From JAYOEY01 sp038120295 (GTDB taxonomy: Bacteria; Pseudomonadota; Alphaproteobacteria; MPNO01; UBA2964), in contig JAYOLL010000001.1 in assembly GCA_038120295.1 (NCBI GenBank), forward strand, positions 62,001-126,000: DNA of 64,000 nucleotides, written 5' to 3'. This document shows positions 25,251-33,224 of the stretch, piece by piece. Numbering within the stretch: position 1 is the stretch's first letter; each line of letters begins with the position of its first letter. The position numbers were made by a program, and so were the translations under genes. The notes beneath the pieces are model-generated. The model was not told the origin of the DNA. It saw only the letters and a list, made by a program, of their open reading frames with translations, and did no database searches.

Positions 25251-26708
25251 CTAGGTTGCGGTCCCGCCCACCGTCAGATTGTCGAGCAGCATGGTCGGCT
25301 GGCCGACGCCCACCGGTACGCCCTGACCGTCCTTGCCGCAGGTGCCGACGCCCGGATCGAGTTTCATGTCGTTCCCGATCATCTTGACGCGCGTCAGCGC
25401 ATCCGGGCCATTGCCGATCAGCGTCGCCCCCTTGACCGGCGCGCCGATTTTTCCGTTTTCGATCCTGTAGGCTTCGGACGCGGTAAAGACGAATTTGCCG
25501 GACGTAATGTCGACCTGGCCGCCGCCGAAATTGACGGCATATAGCCCGTTTTCGACCGATTGCAGAATTTCCTCGGGGTCGTGTTCCCCTGCCAGCATGT
25601 AGGTATTGGTCATGCGCGGCATGGGGGCGTGCGCGAAGCTTTCGCGGCGTCCATTGCCGGTCGGCTTCATGCCCATCATGCGAGCGTTCTGCCTGTCCTG
25701 CATGTATCCGGTGAGGATTCCGTTCTCGATCAGCACCGTCTTCTCGGTCGGCGTTCCCTCATCGTCGATGGTGAGCGAGCCGCGCCGGTCGTCCATGGTT
25801 CCGTCGTCAATCACGGTGACCCCGTCCGCCGCAACACGTTCACCCATGAGGCCGGAAAACGCCGACGTCTTCTTTCGGTTGAAGTCGCCTTCCAGCCCGT
25901 GACCGATGGCTTCGTGCAACAGAATGCCCGGCCAGCCCGGTCCCAGCACCACCGGCATTTCGCCTGCTGGTGTCGCCACCGAATCCAGGTTGACCAGCGC
26001 CTGCCGGAGCGCCTCGTCGACCTGCGACTGCCAGGCATCCGGCGTAACATAGGCGGCGTAGCCGGTTCGGCCGCCGGTTCCATGACCGCCAGCCTCCATC
26101 CGGTCGCCGTCCGCCACAACGACCGAGACATTGACCCGGACAAGGGGACGAATATCTGCAAGGCGCTCGCCGTCGGCGCGGAGAATCTGGACCATCTGCC
26201 ATTCGCCCGAGATCGAGGCCGATACCTGTTTGACCCTCGGGTCCTTGCTTCTCGCATAGGCATCGATTTCGGTCAGAAGCGCGACCTTGTCCTCGAAGCT
26301 CATTTCGCCGAGCGGGTTTACATCCGTGTAGAGCGACCGGTTGGTTGGCGACGGCGCTTCCGCCAGCGTGCCGCAATGGCCGGCACGGACGGCCTTGACG
26401 GTTTCCGCGGCGCGGCGAATCGCGGCATCGCTCAGTTCAGACGCGTGGGCGTATCCAACAGCTTCTCCGGCGATGGCGCGAAGACCAAATCCCTGAGCCG
26501 TATCGAACGAGGCGTTGCGCAGCCGTCCATCATCGAAGGCCAGGCTTTCCGACTGGCAATATTCGAGGAAAAGCTCGCCATCGTCGGCGCCATCGAGGGC
26601 GTCGGCGACGATCCCGGTTACTCTGTCCCGGTCCATCCCGGCCTTCTCGAAAAACAGGGTGTCGGTTGCTGCCAGGTCAGTCACATCAGTCTCCTGCACA
26701 TTTTCCAT
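25251..26708 (-). CDS. tldD: Metalloprotease TldD
   Basis: 485-residue catalytic subunit of the TldD/TldE peptidase. The zinc site reads HEAIGHGLEGD, the family's HExxxH, and MGERVAADGVTVIDDGT and a C-terminal GTCGKDGQGVPVG follow as conserved blocks. It would act with the PmbA-like protein encoded at 17839-19182. The gene diverges from the cytochrome oxidase operon across the scaffold gap, an arrangement often seen in alphaproteobacteria. The start at 26708 has no strong ribosome site, so the first few residues are uncertain. Confidence 0.95.
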   Translation of the reverse strand: MENVQETDVTDLAATDTLFFEKAGMDRDRVTGIVADALDGADDGELFLEYCQSESLAFDDGRLRNASFDTAQGFGLRAIAGEAVGYAHASELSDAAIRRAAETVKAVRAGHCGTLAEAPSPTNRSLYTDVNPLGEMSFEDKVALLTEIDAYARSKDPRVKQVSASISGEWQMVQILRADGERLADIRPLVRVNVSVVVADGDRMEAGGHGTGGRTGYAAYVTPDAWQSQVDEALRQALVNLDSVATPAGEMPVVLGPGWPGILLHEAIGHGLEGDFNRKKTSAFSGLMGERVAADGVTVIDDGTMDDRRGSLTIDDEGTPTEKTVLIENGILTGYMQDRQNARMMGMKPTGNGRRESFAHAPMPRMTNTYMLAGEHDPEEILQSVENGLYAVNFGGGQVDITSGKFVFTASEAYRIENGKIGAPVKGATLIGNGPDALTRVKMIGNDMKLDPGVGTCGKDGQGVPVGVGQPTMLLDNLTVGGTAT

Positions 26709-26797
26709 TCCGCGCGCTCGTTCGACGCGCCGGGTTCAATCGATCTCCCAACGAATATGGAGCGGTCCCCGTCCGAAGTCATGCATTTTCCGGGAGC

Positions 26798-26825
26798 CGG
26801 GTCGATTCAGGCTGGAAGGCATAAA
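26798..26825 (+). repeat. 28-base direct repeat, left copy beside the N gap
   Basis: The sequence from CGGGTCG to CATAAA at 26798-26825 recurs exactly at 26926-26953, directly after the N run. This is the pattern left when a scaffolder joins two contigs without noticing that their ends overlap. Confidence 0.95.
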
Positions 26826-26925
26826 NNNNNNNNNNNNNNNNNNNNNNNNNNNNNNNNNNNNNNNNNNNNNNNNNNNNNNNNNNNNNNNNNNNNNNNNNNN
26901 NNNNNNNNNNNNNNNNNNNNNNNNN
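26826..26925. other. Assembly gap, 100 N
   Basis: Exactly 100 unknown bases, the default size used for gaps of unknown length. With the same 28 bases on both sides, the gap is probably of zero or negative real length. Confidence 0.98.
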
Positions 26926-26953
26926 CGGGTCGATTCAGGCTGGAAGGCATAAA
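26926..26953 (+). repeat. 28-base direct repeat, right copy beside the N gap
   Basis: Identical to 26798-26825. After it the sequence continues with AATGGCC into the coxB leader. See the left copy for interpretation. Confidence 0.95.
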
Positions 26954-27139
26954 AATGGCCATAAATCGGGAACGTTACGCTACACATTCCGCCGTGAATT
27001 GCGTACTATCCCGGCATATGAGTTCTCCAGCCGATCGTTTTCGACTTTCGGGTGTCACGGTCGAAAAGCCAGCCGCGGGAGAAGGATTACTGTTGCGGGC
27101 GTGGATGACGCTCCGTGGGTTGGAAAACGAAAGACCAGG

Positions 27140-27976
27140 ATGAATTTACGGAACTGGATAACGCTGGCGGCCGGAAGCGCCGTTACCGCTGCCAGCGCGC
27201 GCGCTGTCGCCGGGGCGCCTGACGAATGGCAGCTCGGTATGCAGGCTGCCGCAACGCCTGTGATGGAACGCATTACCGACCTGCACGATATTCTGCTTTG
27301 GGTGACGATCGCCATCGCGATTTTCGTCACGGGGCTCCTTGGCTACACCCTCTGGCGTTTCAGCGCTTCGCGGAATCCGACCCCATCGCAAACCACTCAC
27401 AACACGCTGATCGAGATGATCTGGACGGTGGTTCCGGTAATAATTCTTGTCCTGATCGCTGTACCGTCGTTCAAGCTGCTTTATTTTGCCGAAAAAGTTC
27501 CGAACGCTGATATTACCGTCAAGGCAATCGGTAATCAGTGGTACTGGGTTTACGAATATCCCGATCACGGGAAGTTCACTTTCGAATCCCGGATGATCAG
27601 GGACAGAAAAGACCTCAAGCCGGGCCAGCCCTATCTGCTGGAAACGGATACGTCCGTTGTGGTTCCCGTCAACACGACCGTCCGCGTGCAGGTGACCGCT
27701 GTCGACGTGATGCACGCCTGGGCGATCCCTGCGTTTGGCGTCAAGATCGATGCAGTACCAGGTCGTCTCAACGAGACCTGGTTCAGGGCCACGCAGGAAG
27801 GAACCTATTACGGTCAGTGTTCCGAGCTGTGCGGCGTCGAGCACGCATTCATGCCGATCAAGGTCGAGGTCGTGTCGAGAGAAAAATTCGACGCCTGGGT
27901 CGCGGCGAAAAAACAGGCCGCGGGCATTGAACCAAGGCCCTCTGATCGAACCATCGCCGCAACTGACAATCGTTAA
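27140..27976 (+). CDS. coxB: Cytochrome c oxidase subunit II
   Basis: 278-residue subunit that carries the CuA centre and receives electrons from cytochrome c. An N-terminal signal-like segment and two membrane helices (about residues 50-75 and 90-112) precede the periplasmic cupredoxin domain. The CuA ligands are visible: His in VDVMHAW and the CSELCGVEHAFM block with two Cys, Glu, His and Met. The aromatic patch is NQWYWVYEY. I start at the ATG at 27140; the longer upstream frame runs through the control region and lacks family similarity. First gene of the oxidase operon, 19 bases before ctaD. Confidence 0.95.
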   Translation: MNLRNWITLAAGSAVTAASARAVAGAPDEWQLGMQAAATPVMERITDLHDILLWVTIAIAIFVTGLLGYTLWRFSASRNPTPSQTTHNTLIEMIWTVVPVIILVLIAVPSFKLLYFAEKVPNADITVKAIGNQWYWVYEYPDHGKFTFESRMIRDRKDLKPGQPYLLETDTSVVVPVNTTVRVQVTAVDVMHAWAIPAFGVKIDAVPGRLNETWFRATQEGTYYGQCSELCGVEHAFMPIKVEVVSREKFDAWVAAKKQAAGIEPRPSDRTIAATDNR

Positions 27977-27995
27977 GCCGGAAAGCCGTAGATAA

Positions 27996-29603
27996 ATGAG
28001 TACCGCAGCACACGCGCACGATCATCATCCTACCGGGTGGCGTCGTTATCTGTTTTCGACGAACCACAAGGATATCGGCACGCTCTACCTGATTTTCGCG
28101 ATAGCCGCCGGGTTAATCGGCGGCGCCATGTCGATCATTTTCAGGATGGAACTGGCCGAACCCGGTGCGCAGGTTCTGGGTGGAGACCATCAGCTTTACA
28201 ACGTGCTGATCACCGGCCACGGGCTGATCATGGTCTTTTTCATGGTTATGCCGGCCCTCATCGGCGGTTTCGGCAACTGGTTCGTGCCGTTGATGATCGG
28301 GGCGCCCGACATGGCGTTTCCGCGTATGAACAATATCAGTTTCTGGCTTCTGGTGCCGTCATTGCTGCTGCTGGCTGCATCGGTTTTCGTGGATGGGGGA
28401 GCTGGCACCGGCTGGACGGTTTACGCGCCGCTCAGTACCTCGGGGCAACCGTCCGCGGCGGTCGATATGGCTATTTTCAGCCTGCATCTGGCAGGCGCGT
28501 CGTCGATCCTCGGCGCCATCAACTTCATTACGACCATCCTGAACATGCGCGCGCCCGGCATGACGATGCACAAGATGCCGCTGTTCGTCTGGTCGGTGCT
28601 GATTACGGCATTCCTGCTGCTGCTGTCGCTTCCGGTACTGGCCGGCGCAATTACGATGCTGCTGACCGATCGCAATTTCGGAACGACCTTTTTCAATGCG
28701 GCAGGCGGCGGCGATCCTGTCCTTTATCAGCACCTGTTCTGGTTCTTCGGTCATCCGGAAGTCTATATCCTGATTTTGCCGGGTTTCGGCATCATCAGCC
28801 ATATTGTGGCGACTTTCTCGAAGAAGCCGATTTTCGGCTATCTCGGGATGGCGTATGCGATGGTTGCGATCGGCTTCGTCGGGTTCATCGTGTGGGCGCA
28901 TCACATGTACACGGCGGGCCTTAACGTCGACACGGAGGCATATTTCACGGCGGCGACGATGGTGATCGCGGTCCCGACAGGCATCAAGATCTTTAGCTGG
29001 ATCGCCACCATGTGGGGCGGCTCGATAGAATTGAAAACGCCGATGCTTTTCGCCGTCGGCATGATCTTCCTGTTCACGATCGGCGGCGTGACCGGCGTGG
29101 TGCTGGCGAACTCCGGGGTCGACACGGCGCTGCACGATACCTACTACGTGGTGGCGCATTTCCACTACACCATGTCGATGGGCGCGCTCTTCACGATGTT
29201 CGCCGGCTTCTATTACTGGATCGGCAAGATGAGCGGCCGGCAATATCCCGAACTGCTTGGAAAAATCCATTTCTGGGTAATGTTTATCGGCGTCAACGTT
29301 ACCTTCTTCCCGCAGCATTTTCTCGGTTTGGCGGGCATGCCGCGCCGGATCCCCGATTATCCCGATGCTTACGCCGGCTGGAATATGGTCTCTTCTGTCG
29401 GCTCGTGGATTTCCGCGTTTGGCGCGTTGATCTTCCTCGTGCTGGTGTGGCGGACGCTCACCGCCGGAGAAAAGGTCGGCGACAACCCGTGGGGTGAAGG
29501 CGCGACGACGCTCGAATGGAAGCTGTCGTCGCCGCCCCCGTTCCATTCCTTTGAGGAACTGCCGACCGAATTCATGGAAGACGACAAGGTGAAAGCAAGG
29601 TGA
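27996..29603 (+). CDS. ctaD: Cytochrome c oxidase subunit I (aa3 type)
   Basis: 535-residue catalytic subunit holding heme a and the heme a3-CuB oxygen-reduction site. It has 12 membrane segments. FFGHPEVYILILPGFG carries the CuB His and the cross-linked Tyr; WAHHMYTAG supplies two more CuB His; and VVAHFHYTMSMG supplies the heme a3 and heme a His. NWFVPLMIGAPDMAFPRMNN includes the entry Asp of the D proton channel. These make it an A-type mitochondrial-like oxidase. Its stop overlaps the ctaB GTG start by four bases. Confidence 0.98.
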   Translation: MSTAAHAHDHHPTGWRRYLFSTNHKDIGTLYLIFAIAAGLIGGAMSIIFRMELAEPGAQVLGGDHQLYNVLITGHGLIMVFFMVMPALIGGFGNWFVPLMIGAPDMAFPRMNNISFWLLVPSLLLLAASVFVDGGAGTGWTVYAPLSTSGQPSAAVDMAIFSLHLAGASSILGAINFITTILNMRAPGMTMHKMPLFVWSVLITAFLLLLSLPVLAGAITMLLTDRNFGTTFFNAAGGGDPVLYQHLFWFFGHPEVYILILPGFGIISHIVATFSKKPIFGYLGMAYAMVAIGFVGFIVWAHHMYTAGLNVDTEAYFTAATMVIAVPTGIKIFSWIATMWGGSIELKTPMLFAVGMIFLFTIGGVTGVVLANSGVDTALHDTYYVVAHFHYTMSMGALFTMFAGFYYWIGKMSGRQYPELLGKIHFWVMFIGVNVTFFPQHFLGLAGMPRRIPDYPDAYAGWNMVSSVGSWISAFGALIFLVLVWRTLTAGEKVGDNPWGEGATTLEWKLSSPPPFHSFEELPTEFMEDDKVKAR

Positions 29604-30523
29604 CGGAACAGGCGGCTCAGATGGATCTCCAGCCGGAACACGGGCCGGCATTCACCGGCGCGGACGTGCCCGATTTCGTGGCGCTTCTGAAGCCGCGCGT
29701 CATGTCGCTCGTGGTCTTTACGGCTTTCGCCGGTCTCTATCTCGCGCCGGGCACGATTCATCCCTTCATCGGCTTTGTCGCGGTGCTGTGCATTGCCGTG
29801 GGCGCGGGCGCTTCGGGCGCCATAAACATGTGGTACGACCGGGATATCGACGCCGTCATGGAACGCACCAGTTCGCGCCCGATTCCCGCCGGCAGAATGA
29901 CCGCGGGGGAAGCGCTCGGGTTCGGCGTGGTGCTCGCCATCGGCTCCGTGACGGTCATGGGACTCGCGGTCAACTGGGCCGCGGCGGCGCTTCTGGCGGG
30001 AACGATCGGGTTCTATGTCTTCATCTACACGGTCTGGCTGAAACGCCGGACACCGCAGAACATCGTAATTGGCGGTGCGGCGGGCGCCTTCCCGCCGATG
30101 GTTGGCTGGGCCGCCGTAACGGGCGATGTGTCGCTTGGGTCGCTCCTGCTGTTCGCAATCATCTTCATGTGGACGCCGCCGCACTTCTGGGCGCTATCGC
30201 TCTATCGCAGCGGCGACTACGAAAAGGCAGGCGTCCCCATGCTGCCGGTGGTGGCCGGCGACGCCGAAACGCGGCGTCAGATCCTGATCTATACCGTCCT
30301 GCTTGTTCCGCTCGGCGTCGTTCCCAGCCTGATCGGCATGGCGAGCTGGGTTTACGGGGGCGTTGCGACGGTTCTCGGCGCGGTCTTTCTCGGTTTCGCG
30401 GTCTGCGTCCTTCGCGATCGCGGCGAAAAATACGCGAAGAGAACATTCGCCTTCTCCATCCTTTATCTGTTTCTCCTGTTTGCGATGCTGATCGTCGATC
30501 GGGCAGCAGGATTCTCGGGCTAG
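29600..30523 (+). CDS. ctaB: Protoheme IX farnesyltransferase (heme O synthase)
   Basis: 307-residue membrane prenyltransferase that converts heme B to heme O for the oxidase. The Asp-rich motif reads NMWYDRDIDAVMERT, with PIPAGRMT following, and a second conserved block is WTPPHFWALSLYRSGDY. The GTG start overlaps the ctaD stop, so translation is coupled. Heme A synthase (ctaA), which would finish the cofactor, is not in the window. Confidence 0.96.
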   Translation: MTEQAAQMDLQPEHGPAFTGADVPDFVALLKPRVMSLVVFTAFAGLYLAPGTIHPFIGFVAVLCIAVGAGASGAINMWYDRDIDAVMERTSSRPIPAGRMTAGEALGFGVVLAIGSVTVMGLAVNWAAAALLAGTIGFYVFIYTVWLKRRTPQNIVIGGAAGAFPPMVGWAAVTGDVSLGSLLLFAIIFMWTPPHFWALSLYRSGDYEKAGVPMLPVVAGDAETRRQILIYTVLLVPLGVVPSLIGMASWVYGGVATVLGAVFLGFAVCVLRDRGEKYAKRTFAFSILYLFLLFAMLIVDRAAGFSG

Positions 30524-30538
30524 ATCTGGGCTGAGTGC

Positions 30539-30664
30539 ATGGAACCGCGGGAAGAGAGAGATCGCAGGATTCGTCGGCGGAATCTGGCCATGCTGGCGGT
30601 GCTGCTGTCGCTTGTCGGGCTGTTTTATGCAATTTCGATGGTTCGCGTCGGCGGGACGATGTAG
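30539..30664 (+). CDS. Small single-span protein of the oxidase operon (CoxF-like)
   Basis: A 41-residue open frame lies between ctaB and ctaG: an ATG at 30539, a strongly basic start (RDRRIRRRN) and one hydrophobic helix, LAMLAVLLSLVGLFYAISM, ending at TAG 30662-30664. Small basic one-helix proteins in exactly this position are common in alphaproteobacterial oxidase operons and are annotated CoxF or left out. The basic N-terminus predicts a cytoplasmic N side. A role in oxidase assembly, perhaps with Cox11, is inferred from position. Confidence 0.75.
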   Translation: MEPREERDRRIRRRNLAMLAVLLSLVGLFYAISMVRVGGTM

Positions 30665-30674
30665 GAGGCGCATG

Positions 30675-31262
30675 ATGGACCGGCGCTACGTCACCCTGAT
30701 TGGACTGCTTTGCGTTCTGGGCACGATGGGAACGCTGACCGCGTTTGCCGTGCCGCTGTACGACCTGTTCTGCCGGACGACCGGATTCGGTGGCACCACA
30801 CAGGTTGCCGACCGGCCTGCGGAGACGACCATCAACCGGGTTATTACCATCCGCTTCAACGCAGATACGCATCCTTCGCTGCCCTGGCGTTTCGAACCGA
30901 AACAGGATTCGATGCGACTGCGTGTCGGGGAACCGGCGCTTGCTTACTACACGGTCCGTTCGAAGGTCGATTTCAGAACGACAGGCACGGCGACATTCAA
31001 TGTAACTCCTGCCAAGGCGGGCCAGTATTTCAGCAAGATGGACTGCTTCTGTTTCACGGAACAGGCCGTTCGTCCGGGTGAGACCATCGAGATGCCTGTG
31101 CAGTTCTTCGTCGATCCGGAGATTGCCGCCGACCGCAATCTTGACGACGTTCAGACGATAACGCTGTCCTATATGTTCTTCCGTAAGGAAGGGGATGAAG
31201 AACCCGGTTTGCGCGCCGCTCTTGAGACGCCAGCCGGAATCCGAACGAGAAACGGAAACTGA
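30675..31262 (+). CDS. ctaG: Cytochrome c oxidase assembly protein Cox11 (CuB insertion)
   Basis: 195-residue membrane-anchored copper chaperone needed to form the CuB site of subunit I. One N-terminal helix (about residues 6-28) is followed by a periplasmic beta domain with YFSKMDCFCFTEQ; the CFCF pair binds copper. LYDLFCRTTGFGGTT is the family's third Cys region. AGGAGG lies six bases before the ATG at 30675 and only three before an ATG one codon earlier, so I prefer the later start. Followed immediately by ctaE. Confidence 0.95.
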   Translation: MDRRYVTLIGLLCVLGTMGTLTAFAVPLYDLFCRTTGFGGTTQVADRPAETTINRVITIRFNADTHPSLPWRFEPKQDSMRLRVGEPALAYYTVRSKVDFRTTGTATFNVTPAKAGQYFSKMDCFCFTEQAVRPGETIEMPVQFFVDPEIAADRNLDDVQTITLSYMFFRKEGDEEPGLRAALETPAGIRTRNGN

Positions 31263-31263
31263 A

Positions 31264-32121
31264 ATGACCGCACCAGCCGATACCGGCGCGAACGGCTCCG
31301 AAAACAAGCATCCGTGGCATATGGTGGATCCAAGCCCCTGGCCGCTGACGGGCGCACTTACCGGTGGAGTGCTCGCGGTCGGCGCCGTGATGTACATGCA
31401 TGGCAACGGCAGCCTGGTCCTTATCCTCGGCCTCCTGGGCATTCTGGCGACCATGTTCTTCTGGTTCCGGGATGTCGTTCGTGAGGCGACTCATCAGGGC
31501 CATCACACCGGACCGGTGCAGATATCGATGCGCTACGGCATGGTGCTGTTCATCGCATCCGAGGTGATGTTCTTCGCTGCCTGGTTCTGGTCGTTTTTCA
31601 ATGCAAGCCTGTTTCCTCCCGCTTCCATAGCTGGCGTCTGGCCGCCACCCGGCATTTTTCCATTCGACCCCTGGGGGCTGCCTTTTCTCAATACGCTGAT
31701 CCTGCTGGCGTCGGGTATCACCCTTACCTGGGCGCATCACGGCCTGATCGAGGGCAAACAGGATCAGGCGGTGCGAGGGCTGGCCCTGACAATCCTGCTT
31801 GGGCTGGTCTTTACCGGTGTCCAGGCATACGAGTACGGTCATGCGGCTTTCAGCTTCGCCTTCGAGGAGGGCGTTGCCGGCCGTGGGGGCATCTACCCGA
31901 CCGTATTCTTCATGGCGACGGGCTTCCATGGTTTCCATGTCATCGTCGGTACGATCTTCCTGATCGTATGTTATTTCCGGACACGGGCAGGGCATTTCAG
32001 GCCTGACCACCATTTCGGGTTCGAGGCGGCGGCATGGTACTGGCATTTCGTCGATGTCGTCTGGCTGTTCCTGTTCTGCTGCATCTACTGGTGGGGCGCC
32101 GGAAACGCGCCTGTGCACTAG
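31264..32121 (+). CDS. ctaE: Cytochrome c oxidase subunit III
   Basis: 285-residue membrane subunit of the aa3 oxidase with seven membrane segments. KHPWHMVDPSPWPLTGAL near the N-terminus, FIASEVMFFAAWFWSFF and a C-terminal GFEAAAWYWHFVDVVWLFLF are diagnostic; the conserved Glu in the second motif lies near the proton-uptake region. The ATG at 31264 follows the ctaG stop by one base. A longer frame within ctaG is rejected. Confidence 0.97.
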   Translation: MTAPADTGANGSENKHPWHMVDPSPWPLTGALTGGVLAVGAVMYMHGNGSLVLILGLLGILATMFFWFRDVVREATHQGHHTGPVQISMRYGMVLFIASEVMFFAAWFWSFFNASLFPPASIAGVWPPPGIFPFDPWGLPFLNTLILLASGITLTWAHHGLIEGKQDQAVRGLALTILLGLVFTGVQAYEYGHAAFSFAFEEGVAGRGGIYPTVFFMATGFHGFHVIVGTIFLIVCYFRTRAGHFRPDHHFGFEAAAWYWHFVDVVWLFLFCCIYWWGAGNAPVH

Positions 32122-32143
32122 GATCACCTCATCGAGACGCTCC

Positions 32144-32521
32144 ATGCCTGACGGACCGGACGCGAAATGGCCCACAGTTTCGCCTTTCCGCGCCGGCATC
32201 GCCTGTCGCTGTCCAAGATGCGGGCAGGGCGCTCTCTATGACGGTATCCTGTCAGTCGCCGAAAACTGCGGCGTCTGCAGCCTCGATCTGACCCCCCACG
32301 ATTCCGGCGACGGCCCGGCGGTATTCGCTATCTTCTTTCTCGGCTTTCTGGTTGTGCCCCTGGCGCTGTGGCTTGAGGTTGTGGCTGCACCGCCGATGTG
32401 GGTCCATGTCGCGATCTGGCCGCCCGTCATCATCGTCCTCGCGGTGATCTGCCTGCGGCTGATGAAGGCGGTTCTGATAGCGTATCATTTCCGGAATCTT
32501 CGCCACGTCTATGATGAGTGA
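32144..32521 (+). CDS. DUF983-family membrane protein
   Basis: 125 residues from the ATG at 32144. The N-terminal CRCPRCGQGALYDG and CGVCSLDL give two Cys pairs like a small zinc or metal ribbon, followed by two membrane helices. DUF983 proteins are regularly encoded between cox3 and surf1 in alphaproteobacteria, and an oxidase-related role is suspected but not established. The 3' end overlaps the SURF1 gene by 11 bases. Confidence 0.85.
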   Translation: MPDGPDAKWPTVSPFRAGIACRCPRCGQGALYDGILSVAENCGVCSLDLTPHDSGDGPAVFAIFFLGFLVVPLALWLEVVAAPPMWVHVAIWPPVIIVLAVICLRLMKAVLIAYHFRNLRHVYDE

Positions 32522-33224
32522 CGACGCCTCACGGCGCTCACCCGCGGGGTTCCTGACGCTGGCAGTGGTTTCCGCGATATTCCTGTCGTCGCTCGGCGTC
32601 TGGCAGCTCCACAGGCTGACCTGGAAGGAAGCGTTGATTGCGGAGCGCAGGTTGGCGTTTTCCGTGGGAAGCATCGAACTGACGGATATTACCCAGAAAC
32701 CGGCTGAGTGGAGCCGTGTGCGACTGACAGGCCATTTTCTCCACGGTAAATCACTGTTCGTCGGTCCACGGTCATGGCGAGGAGTTCCTCACTGGCGGCT
32801 TGTTACCGGATTCGAACTGGCGTCCGGGGGCAACGTTCTGGTGGACCGAGGCTGGTCGCCCTACAGCCGGTCCAAGGCAGAAATCTTCCGTCCCGAAGGC
32901 GTCGTCAGCATCAAGGGTATTGTCCGTTATCCGGCGCCGCCGGGACCGTTCACCCCGGTCGCCCCGCCTCAAGGAGATGAGTGGATCGCCATCGATCCGT
33001 TACCCATGGTAGGGAGGCTCGGAATACCGTGGCAGCAGAGCGCGCCCTTCTGGATAAACGCGATGCCAATGTCGGGTGATGGCCGGTATCCTACAGCGGA
33101 CGCCAAACTGATCCTGCCGCCCAATAACCATCTCGGTTATGCCATTACGTGGTTCGGGCTTGCTGCTGGCGTACTGGGCGTGGCGGGCGCTTACTGGCGG
33201 CGCAGCCGGAAAACTACTTCCTGA
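32511..33224 (+). CDS. SURF1-family cytochrome oxidase assembly protein
   Basis: 237 residues with one membrane helix at each end (about 14-32 and 208-227) and a periplasmic domain between, the SURF1 plan. SSLGVWQLHRLTWKEALI and GGNVLVDRGWSPYSR are family signatures. SURF1 proteins assist heme A insertion into subunit I. Last gene of the oxidase operon; its 3' end overlaps the convergent nicotinate phosphoribosyltransferase gene by 11 bases. Confidence 0.92.
   Translation: MMSDDASRRSPAGFLTLAVVSAIFLSSLGVWQLHRLTWKEALIAERRLAFSVGSIELTDITQKPAEWSRVRLTGHFLHGKSLFVGPRSWRGVPHWRLVTGFELASGGNVLVDRGWSPYSRSKAEIFRPEGVVSIKGIVRYPAPPGPFTPVAPPQGDEWIAIDPLPMVGRLGIPWQQSAPFWINAMPMSGDGRYPTADAKLILPPNNHLGYAITWFGLAAGVLGVAGAYWRRSRKTTS

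Larger units (their letters stand above)
26709..27139. other. Divergent intergenic region tldD/coxB with assembly gap
   Basis: No gene is supported here. The stretch holds the divergent control region of tldD and the oxidase operon, interrupted by 100 N. Real sequence is 303 bases if the two 28-base copies beside the gap are the same piece of DNA. I found no FNR-type TTGAT-N4-ATCAA site in the visible part and no strong -35/-10 pair. Reading frames that cross the N run are artefacts. Confidence 0.8.

Noticed and set aside
26926..27139. FNR box upstream of coxB
   Set aside because: No TTGAT-N4-ATCAA or close variant is found in the visible sequence.
26515..27143. Open frames crossing the N run
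   Set aside because: Translation through unknown bases is meaningless; both ends are control region or antisense to tldD.
28359..29651. 430-codon frame antisense to ctaD
   Set aside because: ctaD is beyond doubt, and the antisense translation is charged and repetitive with no recognisable family.
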